Shown here: piece after piece, positions 9,422 through 18,362 of the stretch
Layout: the number at the start of each line of letters is the position of its first letter
How positions within the stretch are numbered: position 1 is the stretch's first letter
Assembly: GCF_040549045.1 (NCBI RefSeq)
Contig: NZ_JBEWTB010000002.1
Span: 4,824,501 to 4,888,500, forward strand
DNA length: 64,000 nt
Source of the DNA: Endozoicomonas sp. NE40
GTDB taxonomy: Bacteria > Pseudomonadota > Gammaproteobacteria > Pseudomonadales > Endozoicomonadaceae
Reading direction: 5' to 3'
Position numbers and translations under genes: made by a program
The notes under the pieces: model-generated
What the model was told of the DNA's origin: nothing
The model's input: only the letters and a program-made list of their open reading frames with translations
Database searches by the model: none

Positions 9422-12400
9422 GCTACTCCCTGATTGATGATCAGATAGCTCACCACTTCAAAGTCTTCCATTCCCTGAAAACTGTCCTGGGTCAGATGGG
9501 TACCACCCCGGCTGAACAGGCTGTCGATGCCTTTTTCTTCGCTTTTACCGATAATGCTGCCCACAGCGGTTTCCAGCAATTGCCGGTAGTGGCTCATATC
9601 TTTGCCGTTGTTTGTGATGGCATGAAACGTCTGGATAGCAGGCTGGTCAGGCAGATGATGGCCTTGCCCCTGTTTTCTCAGAATATCCAGCATTTTTTTG
9701 GTTTGTGTGAAAGGGTATTTCACTTCGTTATCGTCGGTTACATACACCAGATAATGGGGTGCCAGAGCATAAGCATCGGTGCTCTGACCCTGAACCGGTG
9801 TCAGCTGCTTCAGGCAGAATAATACGCCGGGTTCAATACTCTGAAGAGATAATGCTTTGTCAATTGTGCAGCAGCTAAACAGTCCGGTATACGCTGACTC
9901 TAATTCATCCAGATGTTCTTTCATATAACCGGATAAATCCATACGGAAGTCATTCAGGGTCAGGTCGGTAATGGAGACACTGCCGGAAATATCTTCCAGA
10001 TCCACTACATTGTCCTGTAATTCCTGTAGCTGACGACGGCGGTATTCCAGATCGTTCATCTGTTTGCCGGTGTCCTGCTCAATCACATTTTCTTCACCGG
10101 TGGCGGAGATATCCAGCAGCACCATACGACCACTGACCCTGGCTTCAAGGTTAATGTATTCATCCAGCTCCATATTGGGCCAGAAGTTGACCAGCTGAAT
10201 CACTGTGTTTTTGGAACCCAGTCGGTCTACCCGACCAAACCGTTGGATAATCCGTACCGGGTTCCAGTGAATATCGTAATTAATCAGGAAATCGCAGTCC
10301 TGAAGGTTCTGGCCTTCGGAAATACAATCGGTGGCAATGAGAATATCGATTTCTTCGGTCAGGCTGTCGTCGATTTTTCCCCGTTCTTTGGACACGGGAG
10401 AAAATGCCGTGAGCAGATTATTCAGATCACTGCCAACACCGGTCATGGTGGTTTTATTACTGCCTGAGCCGGTCACCAGTGCCGAGTGTAAACCCAGTGT
10501 CGTTTCTGCCCATGGGGCAATTTGCTGATATAGATATTGGGCTGTATCCGCAAAGGCGGTAAAAATAATGACTTTGCGATTGTTGGTGTTTAATGGGTTT
10601 TGACACTTGTTCTCAATCACCGATTGCAAACGATGCAGTTTCGCATCCCGTTCAGCATCAATGGCCTGAGCTTCTGTCAGCAGTTGCTGCAGGCGGGCAC
10701 GGTCTTCTTCTAGATCCTGACGCCAGAGGATATGGTCCATATCCTTGATCAGAATTTTAACCTTTTTGCCTATCAGGTAGTCGCCGAATTCCGGGGCATC
10801 CACTTCAATATCATTAATGCTTAGCTCTTCCACTTCGTCACTGGCATGGTTGGCCAGTTTGTCCAGCAAGCCATCGACTTCCGCCAGAAGTTTTCCCAGG
10901 GTAAGGGAAAAGGAATGAATGGAGCTTTCCATGCGCTTAAGCAGATTTACTCGCATCAGATGAATAAGGCTCTGCTCACGATCCACCATTTTGAAGACCG
11001 AACCGCCTTTTACCTCAATATCGTATTTGCGGTTATATTCCTGTCGTTTATCCATTCGTACATATTTCAGGGGTGCGTAGGCACTGAGGTTAAGGCGACG
11101 GATAATTCGGTTGATCTCTCTGAGGGGTGGGAACTGACCTTGAGCATCAATATCTTCTTTGATGTTCAGTGGCTTCAGACGTTCAGGGAAAGCGCCGATT
11201 TCAGCAATATCATAATATTTCTCAATATGCTTACGTGACCGGGCAATGGTGAGCAGATCAAGCAGTTTGAAGTAATCGAAATTCATGCCGTCCAGCAGAG
11301 CTTCGGTGGAACGCTGGTGTTCTTCGAGCTTGAGCCACTGGTTAAACTGGGTCTGGGCTTTTTTCAGGGTGATTTCGATACTGGCGATACCATGCTCTTC
11401 AAGGGCAGTATCCTGACCTTCGGTAATGAATGCCACCTGATTTTTCAGGTCGTTCATGCGGTTATTGACCGGGGTGGCTGACAACATCAGTACCTTGGTT
11501 TTAACGCCGGAACGAATGATTTCATCCATCAGGCGGGAGTAGCGAGTGTAACCTTCTTTTGCGGTGCTGCTGTTACGAAAATTATGGGATTCATCAATGA
11601 CCACCAGATCATAGTTGCCCCAGTTAATGGTTTCGAGATTGATCTCTCCGGACTTACCTGAGACCCGTGTCAGATCGGTATGGTTTAGCACATCGTAGTT
11701 GAAACGGTCTGAAGCCAGCAGGTTGCGTTTGTCGTTTATGGTATAAACCGTCCAGTTCTCCCGAAGCTTTTTCGGGCAGAGAACCAGTACCCGGTCATTG
11801 CGCAACTCGTAATACTTGATAACGGCGAGAGCTGAGAAGGTTTTACCCAGGCCGACACTATCAGCAATAATGCAGCCGTTATAGCGTTCCAGCTTGTCAA
11901 TGGCACCAAGAACGCCATCTTTCTGGAATTTGTAGAGTTTGTTCCAGACGACGGTATCCTTAAAACCGGTTTTGCTTTTGATAATGCTGTCTTCGTCGAT
12001 CTCTTCCAGAAAACCTTTGAACAGGTGGTACAAAGTCAGAAAGTAGATGAACTGAGGGGACTGGTTCTGAGTCAGTTTGTTCAGCTGATTGAGCAGCAAC
12101 TCTTTGGCATTGTGGGCAGAAGGACTGTCCCAGATAGCGTCAAACCATTCCAGCATACCTTTGGTCGCACTGGGTTCCGTAAGACACATATTCATATCAA
12201 ATTGGTCAGATTCGCTATAGCCAAGACCGGTACTGGTAAAGTGAGAGCTGCCCTGTATGGCCACAGACTGCTCATTCTGCTTTTCTACATGGAAAAGGTT
12301 CTGGTTAGCCATTCCAGTGGCTTTGATATGGACCTTCTGTTCTATCCAGCGAGCACATTCTTTAGCAACCTGCATCTGGTTAAGCTGGTTTTTAAAGCGT

Positions 12401-12633
12401 TGCTCGAAAATGTCTCCGGTCAATTCGGGGAAAGGGTTAGTGGAATCTTCGTCTGAATTTACACTTCTTGATAGCAGCAGGCGGGTGTCATCCAGCCTTG
12501 AAAATTCCTTTTTCAGTGACTCAAAGCCATAAATCGAGAACAGCCCCGAAATAATGGATAATTTTGAGCCTTTGGTGAGCTGATTGCGCAGGGTATCGCC
12601 CACCTTTCCATTTTGCTTGTTGTCCAGAAGCAT
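9418..12633 (-). CDS. Large SF2 (SNF2/RapA-like) helicase with PLD-like N-terminus
   Basis: This 1,071-residue protein is the first gene of the type III-associated operon. Residues 1-150 resemble a degenerate PLD-type domain (KGSKLSIISGLFSIYGF, then VEKQNEQSVAIQGSSHFT), seen fused to such helicases. The helicase core has Walker A SVGLGKT (around residue 260), motif II DESH (VVIDESHNFRN), and motif III LSATP. The second lobe has IATDCISEGQNLQDCD and a motif VI of QRFGRVDRLG. A long C-terminal part follows (about residues 850-1071). These proteins translocate on duplex DNA. Here the enzyme probably works with Mod/Res or forms its own restriction activity; which is unknown. The gene has its own start at 12633, about 150 bases from the NERD gene end, and a GGGAA-type ribosome site. 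Confidence 0.8.
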   Translation of the reverse strand: MLLDNKQNGKVGDTLRNQLTKGSKLSIISGLFSIYGFESLKKEFSRLDDTRLLLSRSVNSDEDSTNPFPELTGDIFEQRFKNQLNQMQVAKECARWIEQKVHIKATGMANQNLFHVEKQNEQSVAIQGSSHFTSTGLGYSESDQFDMNMCLTEPSATKGMLEWFDAIWDSPSAHNAKELLLNQLNKLTQNQSPQFIYFLTLYHLFKGFLEEIDEDSIIKSKTGFKDTVVWNKLYKFQKDGVLGAIDKLERYNGCIIADSVGLGKTFSALAVIKYYELRNDRVLVLCPKKLRENWTVYTINDKRNLLASDRFNYDVLNHTDLTRVSGKSGEINLETINWGNYDLVVIDESHNFRNSSTAKEGYTRYSRLMDEIIRSGVKTKVLMLSATPVNNRMNDLKNQVAFITEGQDTALEEHGIASIEITLKKAQTQFNQWLKLEEHQRSTEALLDGMNFDYFKLLDLLTIARSRKHIEKYYDIAEIGAFPERLKPLNIKEDIDAQGQFPPLREINRIIRRLNLSAYAPLKYVRMDKRQEYNRKYDIEVKGGSVFKMVDREQSLIHLMRVNLLKRMESSIHSFSLTLGKLLAEVDGLLDKLANHASDEVEELSINDIEVDAPEFGDYLIGKKVKILIKDMDHILWRQDLEEDRARLQQLLTEAQAIDAERDAKLHRLQSVIENKCQNPLNTNNRKVIIFTAFADTAQYLYQQIAPWAETTLGLHSALVTGSGSNKTTMTGVGSDLNNLLTAFSPVSKERGKIDDSLTEEIDILIATDCISEGQNLQDCDFLINYDIHWNPVRIIQRFGRVDRLGSKNTVIQLVNFWPNMELDEYINLEARVSGRMVLLDISATGEENVIEQDTGKQMNDLEYRRRQLQELQDNVVDLEDISGSVSITDLTLNDFRMDLSGYMKEHLDELESAYTGLFSCCTIDKALSLQSIEPGVLFCLKQLTPVQGQSTDAYALAPHYLVYVTDDNEVKYPFTQTKKMLDILRKQGQGHHLPDQPAIQTFHAITNNGKDMSHYRQLLETAVGSIIGKSEEKGIDSLFSRGGTHLTQDSFQGMEDFEVVSYLIINQGVA

Positions 12634-12786
12634 ATTGATTGATTCCCGAAATCAGGTACGCTACCGCCCTGAGGATTCGCTGGTGTTAGCGGTGCATGGG
12701 CCTCGGTAGCTTCAGGTACGAATTGTTAAATGAGTAAAGGATACTGAAACTCACCGGGCTTGTATCTAGTGGACTGTGCTAGTTTG

Positions 12787-13663
12787 TTAGTTGTCGTCTT
12801 TATCTCGAACGATGCGGCACAGGCGGTCAGTAATCAGCATAACTTCTTCAGGGGTTAATACTTTTGGCTGGTGGCTGATAAATGCGGGCAGACCTTTGGG
12901 GTTCAAAAACCAGACTGTTTTGTTGCTCTCGCCAGACTCTACATACCACCCTGGAAACAGAACCACGGGCTGAACCTGGGTATAGGTTACCCGTAGAATT
13001 CTGAAGGGTTTCCCTGAGCCATCTGGCTTCGCCCTGAGCTTGCGGGGTGATCTGGCTGTATTGATTAAAAGGTGTGTGAACCGTATCGCCTTTGACGATG
13101 ATTTTGAAGCGGCCTTTTTCTGGTCGTGACAAGGTTTTGGTTTCAATGGTAAATAAGCCATATTCGCTAATGACAACATGGTCAATATTAAAGTTGTCTG
13201 CGGGAATATCGTGAAATATCTGGTAACCGTGGGCCCTTAGTTGTTCCAGAAAATGCCCTACCTCTCGCTCGCCCTCAAGCCCCTGCTGAAGCTTTTTTAC
13301 TGTCTTTCTTATCTGCATGACTTTGAAGGCACAGAAAGCAATGACAATGATGGCGGTGATTGTCCAGTAAATATGAAAATAGGGTACCGGGTTGTAAAAC
13401 TGTATCCATTCAAAAGCGGCTAAGGCCAGGCTGAACACAGCCATAGCGATATAACCACCGGCTTTGTCATTAATCAGGTATTGAATATGTTCTTCCAGCG
13501 ACTGACCCGGAAGGTGCAGAGGCTTCTTCTTGATAGGAGATATGTTTTTGGTCATGTTCGGGGCAGGTTCCGATTCATATAGGGTTGTCATGTGAGAATC
13601 GGCAGAATTAGCCTGAGCCAAAGTCTGTATAAGCGGGGTTGAAAATGGCATTATCTTGAACAT
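12787..13663 (-). pseudogene. NERD-domain membrane-anchored nuclease-like protein, one frameshift
   Basis: Two overlapping frames together make one NERD protein of about 290 residues. The N-terminus has two membrane segments (GGYIAMAVFSLALAAFEWIQ and WTITAIIVIAFCAFKVMQI). The NERD core follows: GLEGEREVGHFLEQL, NIDHVVI, FTIETKT (the D...ExK nuclease-like triad). The frame then breaks at the CC of 12975-12976. Removing one G on the minus strand gives STGNLYPVQPVVLFPGW and continues to the stop at 12787 through WFLNPKGLPAFI, typical of the family C-terminus. NERD proteins are thought to be nucleases, often in defence islands. The start is uncertain: 13663, or the ATG at 13555, with no strong ribosome site at either. 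The gene sits between the helicase gene and a divergent methyltransferase gene. Confidence 0.8.
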
Positions 13664-13687
13664 TGTTTTTCAGACAGTTGTTCAGCC

Positions 13688-14272
13688 ATGCCCCAGACCA
13701 TTGCTTTTTACGAGCAGAACTCAGATTCTTTCTTTGACTCCACGGTAACGGTGGATGCTCAGGCTTTATATGATCAGTTTCTACCACTGTTGCCAGAACA
13801 GGCGCATATTCTTGATGCTGGTTGTGGTTCTGGCAGAGACTCTCTGGCCTTTTTGAAGGCGGGTTATCGGGTTTCTGCTTTTGATGGCAGTGAGAGTATG
13901 GGGCAACGAGCTTCGGGTTTGACTGGCCTTGATGTAAAGCATTCGTTGTTTCTGGATTTCAGCTCTGATGAACAATTCGATGCAATTTGGGCGTGTGCCT
14001 CTTTGCTCCATGTTCCTTTGCAGGAATTGTCGGTAACCTTTTCTCATTTAAGTACATTTTTAAAAGGCGACGGTCTTTTTTACTGCTCATTCAAACTTGG
14101 TAACGGCGAAGAAAAACGAGGTGGGCGTCACTTTACCAATCTTGATGAGCAAGGTTTTGAGAAAGTGCTTAAGAGCACTGACCTGACCATCGCCAGAACC
14201 TGGATCACCCAAGATTTACGCCCCGGCCGTGAAAACGAACACTGGTTAAACGCTATTCTGAAAAAGGCTTGA
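13688..14272 (+). CDS. Class I SAM-dependent methyltransferase
   Basis: This is a 194-residue single-domain Rossmann methyltransferase. Motif I is ILDAGCGSGRDSLAF (residues 41-55), the acidic residue after beta 2 is in VSAFDGSE, and motif IV-like is FDAIWACASLLHVP. These fit small methyltransferases of the TehB/UbiE-like group that act on small molecules. There is no DPPY or NPPY, so a DNA target is unlikely. The gene starts 24 bases from the divergent NERD gene and ends 6 bases before the PLD-helicase, so the last two form a tight pair. Its role in the island is unknown; it might modify a metabolite or the partner protein. It could also be simple cargo. Confidence 0.8.
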   Translation: MPQTIAFYEQNSDSFFDSTVTVDAQALYDQFLPLLPEQAHILDAGCGSGRDSLAFLKAGYRVSAFDGSESMGQRASGLTGLDVKHSLFLDFSSDEQFDAIWACASLLHVPLQELSVTFSHLSTFLKGDGLFYCSFKLGNGEEKRGGRHFTNLDEQGFEKVLKSTDLTIARTWITQDLRPGRENEHWLNAILKKA

Positions 14273-14278
14273 TGTTGC

Positions 14279-16714
14279 ATGGAAGCTAGACCGCTTGATC
14301 CTCAATATTCCACTGAAAATAATTCTGCTCTACTGACTACCGGCGGGCTGAATGATCCGTTACTGCCCAAGCTGATTGATGCCATTAATCAGGCACAGAA
14401 AATTGAGATTACCGTTGCCTTTATCCGCATCAGTGGACTGAAGCTGTTGTTTGGTGCTTTATGTGATGCGGTGGATCGTGGCACAACTATTAAGGTATTG
14501 ACTTCTGATTATCTGGATGTGACTGACCCACAGGCTTTGCGGGAACTGATGCTGCTGAAAGAGCGGGGCGCAGATATCCGTATTTATCAGTGCGACGGTC
14601 AGCAAAGCTTTCATATGAAGTCGTATATCTTTATTCATACCCATGAAGGCGATGTTATTGAAGGCTGTGCTTATGTGGGTTCCAGTAATATCAGTAAAGC
14701 GGCGTTAACTACTGGGCATGAATGGAATCTTCGGCTGCAATGCAAAGGTAACTCGGATGATCTTTATGTTCAGCAGTTTGCTCATATTCGTCAGCAGTTT
14801 CATGAAATTTTCAGCCACAATCTGGTTCAGCCTTTAAGCCATAAATGGATTGATAGCTACCTGAAACGTCGTCGTAAGATGCGGTTGGTGGCTGTAGAAC
14901 CTGAAGAACTGATTGAAGCGCCGACGCCCAGTGATATTCAGACAGAAGCATTGCAGGCATTGCAGCAAACAAGGCTGGATGGTTATCAGAGAGGGCTGGT
15001 GGTTCTCGCAACGGGTTTGGGTAAAACTTGGCTGGCGGCGTTTGATACTCAGCAATGCAAAGCAGACAAAGTGTTGTTTGTTGCCCATCGGGAAGAAATC
15101 CTGATGCAGGCTCAGCAAACCTTTGTGCGGATTCGCCCGGATGCTCGCACCGGCTTTTATAATGGCAAGCAGCGTAATAAAGAGGCGGATATGCTGTTTG
15201 CCTCGGTGCAAACCCTTGGTCGTATGGAGCATCTGGCTCAGTTCAGTAAAAATCATTTTGATTATATTGTGGTGGATGAGTTTCACCATGCCGATGCCAG
15301 AACTTACCGTAATCTTCTGAAGCATTTTGATCCAAAGTTTTTGCTTGGGCTGACTGCCACGCCAGAACGAACCGATCAGGCAGATATCCTCAGTCTTTGC
15401 GATAATAATCTGGTATTTGAGCGTAATCTGGTTCATGGCATTAATGCTCAGCTACTGGCTCCCTTCCACTATTTTGGTATCGACGACAAATATGTGGATT
15501 ACGATGAAATCCCCTGGCGTAATGGCAAGTTTGATATCGGAGCTCTGGAAAATGCCTTTGCTTCCCGTAAACGGGCAGAGCATATCCTGAATCACTGGCA
15601 GGAGAAGAAGCAGGTAAGGACGCTCGGATTCTGTATTTCAAGGCGTCATGCTGATTTTATGGCTGCGGTATTTGCCAAAGCAGGGTTTCGGGCAGCAGCG
15701 GTTTACAGTGACTCTGAACTGCGCCGGCATGAAGCTTTAAACCAGTTGGAAGCCGGGGGGCTGGATGTACTGTTTTCTGTAGACCTGTTTAACGAAGGTA
15801 CAGACCTGCCAGCCATTGATACTGTGTTGATGCTTCGCCCTACGGAATCCAAAATTCTGTTTCTGCAACAGCTTGGGCGTGGGCTGCGGTTGCATAAAGA
15901 TAAGCAGCAGTTGGTAGTCATTGATTTTATCGGTAACCACAAATCCTTTCTGACCAAGCCTGTTGTCTTGCACAATAGCCATTCAGTCCGACAGGTGACA
16001 GAGCAGATTAAACAACAGACGACAACTCTGCCTGATGGTTGTTTTGCCAACTATGATCCGGAAGTGATTGATTTTCTGGAGCGTATGGCACGTAAACAGA
16101 AAGCCAGCATGGTCGAGGAGTATCAATCTCTGAAATCACTGCTTGGCTATCGTCCTACTGCTACCGAGTTTTATCATTATCTGGCGGAAACAGGGACTGA
16201 TTTCAACAAGGTTCGCTCTCAGAACGACAGCTGGTTTGCATTGCTTGATCATGAGAAAGAACTGAGCCAGTCAGAGTCTGAAGTTGCTGGCATTTACCAC
16301 CAGTTCTTACTGGATGGCATTGAGAAGGCGTCCATGACTCGATGCTTCAAGATGATTTTGCTGGATGCTTTTCTGGAGCTGGATGGGTTTATCTCGGCAC
16401 CGACCACAGAAGCACTGGCAGCTAAGAGCTGGCATCTTCTCAAGCGCCGTCCAATGCTTTATAGCTCTGAGCTTCCTGCCAAGCAGCAAGCAATGTCTGC
16501 CGAAGATAAAGGTTGGCACAGCTACTGGAAAGGCAACCCGATCAACGCTTTTGCAGAGGGAAAAAATACTTTCTTTGAAGTCAGGGAAGGGCGGTTTACT
16601 TTCAAAACAGATGTTCAGCCGGAGCATCGGGATATTTTGCATCAGCTGGTTCAGGAGCTGGTGGAGCTGAGGCTTGAGCAATATTGCGTAAGAAAAGGCT
16701 TGCGTTCAAAGTGA
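14279..16714 (+). CDS. PLD nuclease-SF2 helicase-DUF3427 fusion protein
   Basis: This is an 811-residue three-part protein. Residues 1-200 form a PLD-type nuclease domain with HMK (112-114) and GSSN (134-137), the HxK...GSxN active site. Residues 220-600 form an SF2 helicase with Walker A ATGLGKT (244-250), DEFH box II (IVVDEFHHAD), LTATPER, and LFNEGTDLP followed by QQLGRGLR (motif VI). Residues 600-811 resemble DUF3427 (FYHYLAETG, MSAEDKGWHSYW, FFEVREG). Such proteins are recurrent in prokaryotic defence islands and combine DNA translocation with nuclease activity. The start is ATG at 14279, six bases after the methyltransferase stop, with no clear ribosome site, which suggests coupling. 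It is complete with no disruptions. Confidence 0.88.
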   Translation: MEARPLDPQYSTENNSALLTTGGLNDPLLPKLIDAINQAQKIEITVAFIRISGLKLLFGALCDAVDRGTTIKVLTSDYLDVTDPQALRELMLLKERGADIRIYQCDGQQSFHMKSYIFIHTHEGDVIEGCAYVGSSNISKAALTTGHEWNLRLQCKGNSDDLYVQQFAHIRQQFHEIFSHNLVQPLSHKWIDSYLKRRRKMRLVAVEPEELIEAPTPSDIQTEALQALQQTRLDGYQRGLVVLATGLGKTWLAAFDTQQCKADKVLFVAHREEILMQAQQTFVRIRPDARTGFYNGKQRNKEADMLFASVQTLGRMEHLAQFSKNHFDYIVVDEFHHADARTYRNLLKHFDPKFLLGLTATPERTDQADILSLCDNNLVFERNLVHGINAQLLAPFHYFGIDDKYVDYDEIPWRNGKFDIGALENAFASRKRAEHILNHWQEKKQVRTLGFCISRRHADFMAAVFAKAGFRAAAVYSDSELRRHEALNQLEAGGLDVLFSVDLFNEGTDLPAIDTVLMLRPTESKILFLQQLGRGLRLHKDKQQLVVIDFIGNHKSFLTKPVVLHNSHSVRQVTEQIKQQTTTLPDGCFANYDPEVIDFLERMARKQKASMVEEYQSLKSLLGYRPTATEFYHYLAETGTDFNKVRSQNDSWFALLDHEKELSQSESEVAGIYHQFLLDGIEKASMTRCFKMILLDAFLELDGFISAPTTEALAAKSWHLLKRRPMLYSSELPAKQQAMSAEDKGWHSYWKGNPINAFAEGKNTFFEVREGRFTFKTDVQPEHRDILHQLVQELVELRLEQYCVRKGLRSK

Positions 16715-16772
16715 TCGGCTACACTGCGTGACTATAAAGCAGGTAGCAGAGTATTTTTAATAGAGACCGTGT

Positions 16773-17576
16773 ATGGATATTTTATTTTCAGCCTCTAATG
16801 CGTTTTGCAAGTATTTAAAAGAGGATCTGAACAGGTTGCCCAGTCCGGACGACAAGCGTATAGGCACTCAACCAGTCCAGACAACGCAGGAATGTATGGC
16901 CTGGCAGTGTCATGCGGTTAAACGCCCGTCGAGCCAGGGCGAAAAAATTGATGTTATTGCTGTTGAAGCTCGCAGCCGCTACGTGATCCTGTTTTCCGAT
17001 CCACAGTTTGAGTCCCTTGATGCATTTTTTAAATTATTCAGAAAACGCTGGGCTGAACAAAGTGTGCATATGGCGATTGAAAGTGGAGCTGTGGCCAGTG
17101 CCATGGCAGATGATATGTTTGAGCAGTTCAAGAATACGCCGATCACGGCTCTGTTTTGTAAAAATACAGACCTGAGTATCAATGGCCATGTCAGCGATGC
17201 CCAGCAATGGCTACTGCAATCTTATGAGCACTATGGTGTAGATGATCTGGACAGGGAAGAAGAATTTGGTTTAGGCCGACATATCAACCAGTTTCGAAAA
17301 AAGGCAAAACCCTTCCCCGGTGCAAAACGGCAGGAATCGTTTCTTCCTATGTCAAGAATAGTGGATGACTGGCTATACCGATTTGCTAAAGGTTTATCTG
17401 AGTGGTCGTATCCGGATACCGAGGAAGGGCATTTTCCAAATCCATACCGGCTGGAAAGTCATCGGGAGTGTGGGCAATTTTCTGTCACAGTTGATGAACT
17501 CCTTAAGGAGTCAATACCTGATAATGTGGTTGATCTGGCCGATGCTCGCCGCAGAAAAGAAAAGTCAACGGCATAG
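16773..17576 (+). CDS. Uncharacterised protein, DUF6933-like pattern
   Basis: This 267-residue soluble protein is not one I firmly recognise. The order of short motifs resembles DUF6933-type proteins. There is a tryptophan-led strand (CMAWQCHAV), a strand with R-x3-ILF (SRYVILFSDPQ), a F-x-K-L-F-R helix, and then KNTDLSINGHVSDAQ, which matches the 'N-S-x-x-G-x-x-N/D' segment. The match is from memory and weak. It is 58 bases downstream of the PLD-helicase on the same strand and may be co-transcribed. The C-terminus is basic. No signal peptide or membrane segment. Treat as hypothetical, possibly the third gene of the methyltransferase/PLD-helicase group. Confidence 0.6.
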   Translation: MDILFSASNAFCKYLKEDLNRLPSPDDKRIGTQPVQTTQECMAWQCHAVKRPSSQGEKIDVIAVEARSRYVILFSDPQFESLDAFFKLFRKRWAEQSVHMAIESGAVASAMADDMFEQFKNTPITALFCKNTDLSINGHVSDAQQWLLQSYEHYGVDDLDREEEFGLGRHINQFRKKAKPFPGAKRQESFLPMSRIVDDWLYRFAKGLSEWSYPDTEEGHFPNPYRLESHRECGQFSVTVDELLKESIPDNVVDLADARRRKEKSTA

Positions 17577-17644
17577 AAGAGTATCTGTCAGGCTGCTATT
17601 CTTGTCTTTCATGTAATCTGGTTTCTGTAACGATTGGAGAAGAT

Positions 17645-18075
17645 TTATCTTCGACGCTTTGGCTTACAGAACCAGATCATTTGCCGTGAGGCACCGACCA
17701 CTCTTCGCGAGTCTTTCATACAGCTGAAAATCAGCTGAGAGGTTGCCAGTGCATAGCGACTCTGGCACACGGGTTGTTTGATGGCTTTTTCAGAAAAAGC
17801 GTCAGGCAGGTCGTCTCCAAAAGCTTGTCCATTTCTATGCAATATTGAGTTGTACGTTCGTTATCACCTAGTTCACAGGGTCGTAGAATTTTTGTTGCTC
17901 TGATTTGGGAAAGCTCATTTCCAAACAGCCATGAGCGGAAAATGTTGCCTGGTTCATCACAGATAACCAAAGCAGCATTTTCGCAATAGAGAGCCGCTTC
18001 CAGAGACCGTCTCTGTTTGTATTGGTATTCGTGCCTTGCAAACTGACCAGTGTCTTCTATCGGCTTTCTTTCCAT
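17645..18075 (-). pseudogene. Hypothetical protein split by an apparent frameshift
   Basis: Two minus-strand frames overlap here: 18075-17731 (starting MERKPIEDTGQF) and 17842-17645 (ending KDSRRVVGASRQMIWFCKPKRRR). Joining them near 17835 gives a plausible 140-residue soluble protein reading through MDKLLGDDLPDAFSEKAI. The join needs one missing base around the TTTTGG at 17828-17836. I recognise no family. The Arg/Lys-rich C-terminus suggests nucleic-acid contact only weakly. There is no clear ribosome site. It runs opposite to the genes on both sides, and could be a decayed cargo gene or two chance frames. Confidence 0.35.
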
Positions 18076-18362
18076 TGTTTTGTTCGTTTTCAGGGCGAAC
18101 TTTCATAAGCAGGCGTGATACTAAACCCGGCCAGTCGATGTGCTGGTTATAACGGTTATCGCCTCAGCTGCTGGCATCAGCAAAGCTCTGCTCTTTGTAG
18201 CGATGAGCGTCACTGCCCGCAACCCCTGCGTTACAGGCTGTCCCGTCTGGCCACTGCGTGATGTGGCCTCACATTAAACTTGGATCAGGGTTCCAGGGGC
18301 AGATGTCCGTCGTTTTCTGATTTTTCGACATAAGTGCCAGTTCTGGATGGAAGGGGAGAGTT
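18076..18362. other. Intergenic stretch before recombinase, no gene seen
   Basis: About 290 bases separate the broken hypothetical gene from the recombinase gene. I see no convincing open frame, tRNA or strong hairpin. The last 20 bases (ATGGAAGGGGAGAGTT before the ATG) contain a strong ribosome binding site, GGGGAG, for the recombinase gene. Confidence 0.4.

Noticed and set aside
1..18075. DISARM or BREX system
   Set aside because: Helicase, PLD and methyltransferase genes are present, but I see no DUF1998 (DrmB), no PglZ/BrxC and no matching order. The methylase belongs to type III R-M.
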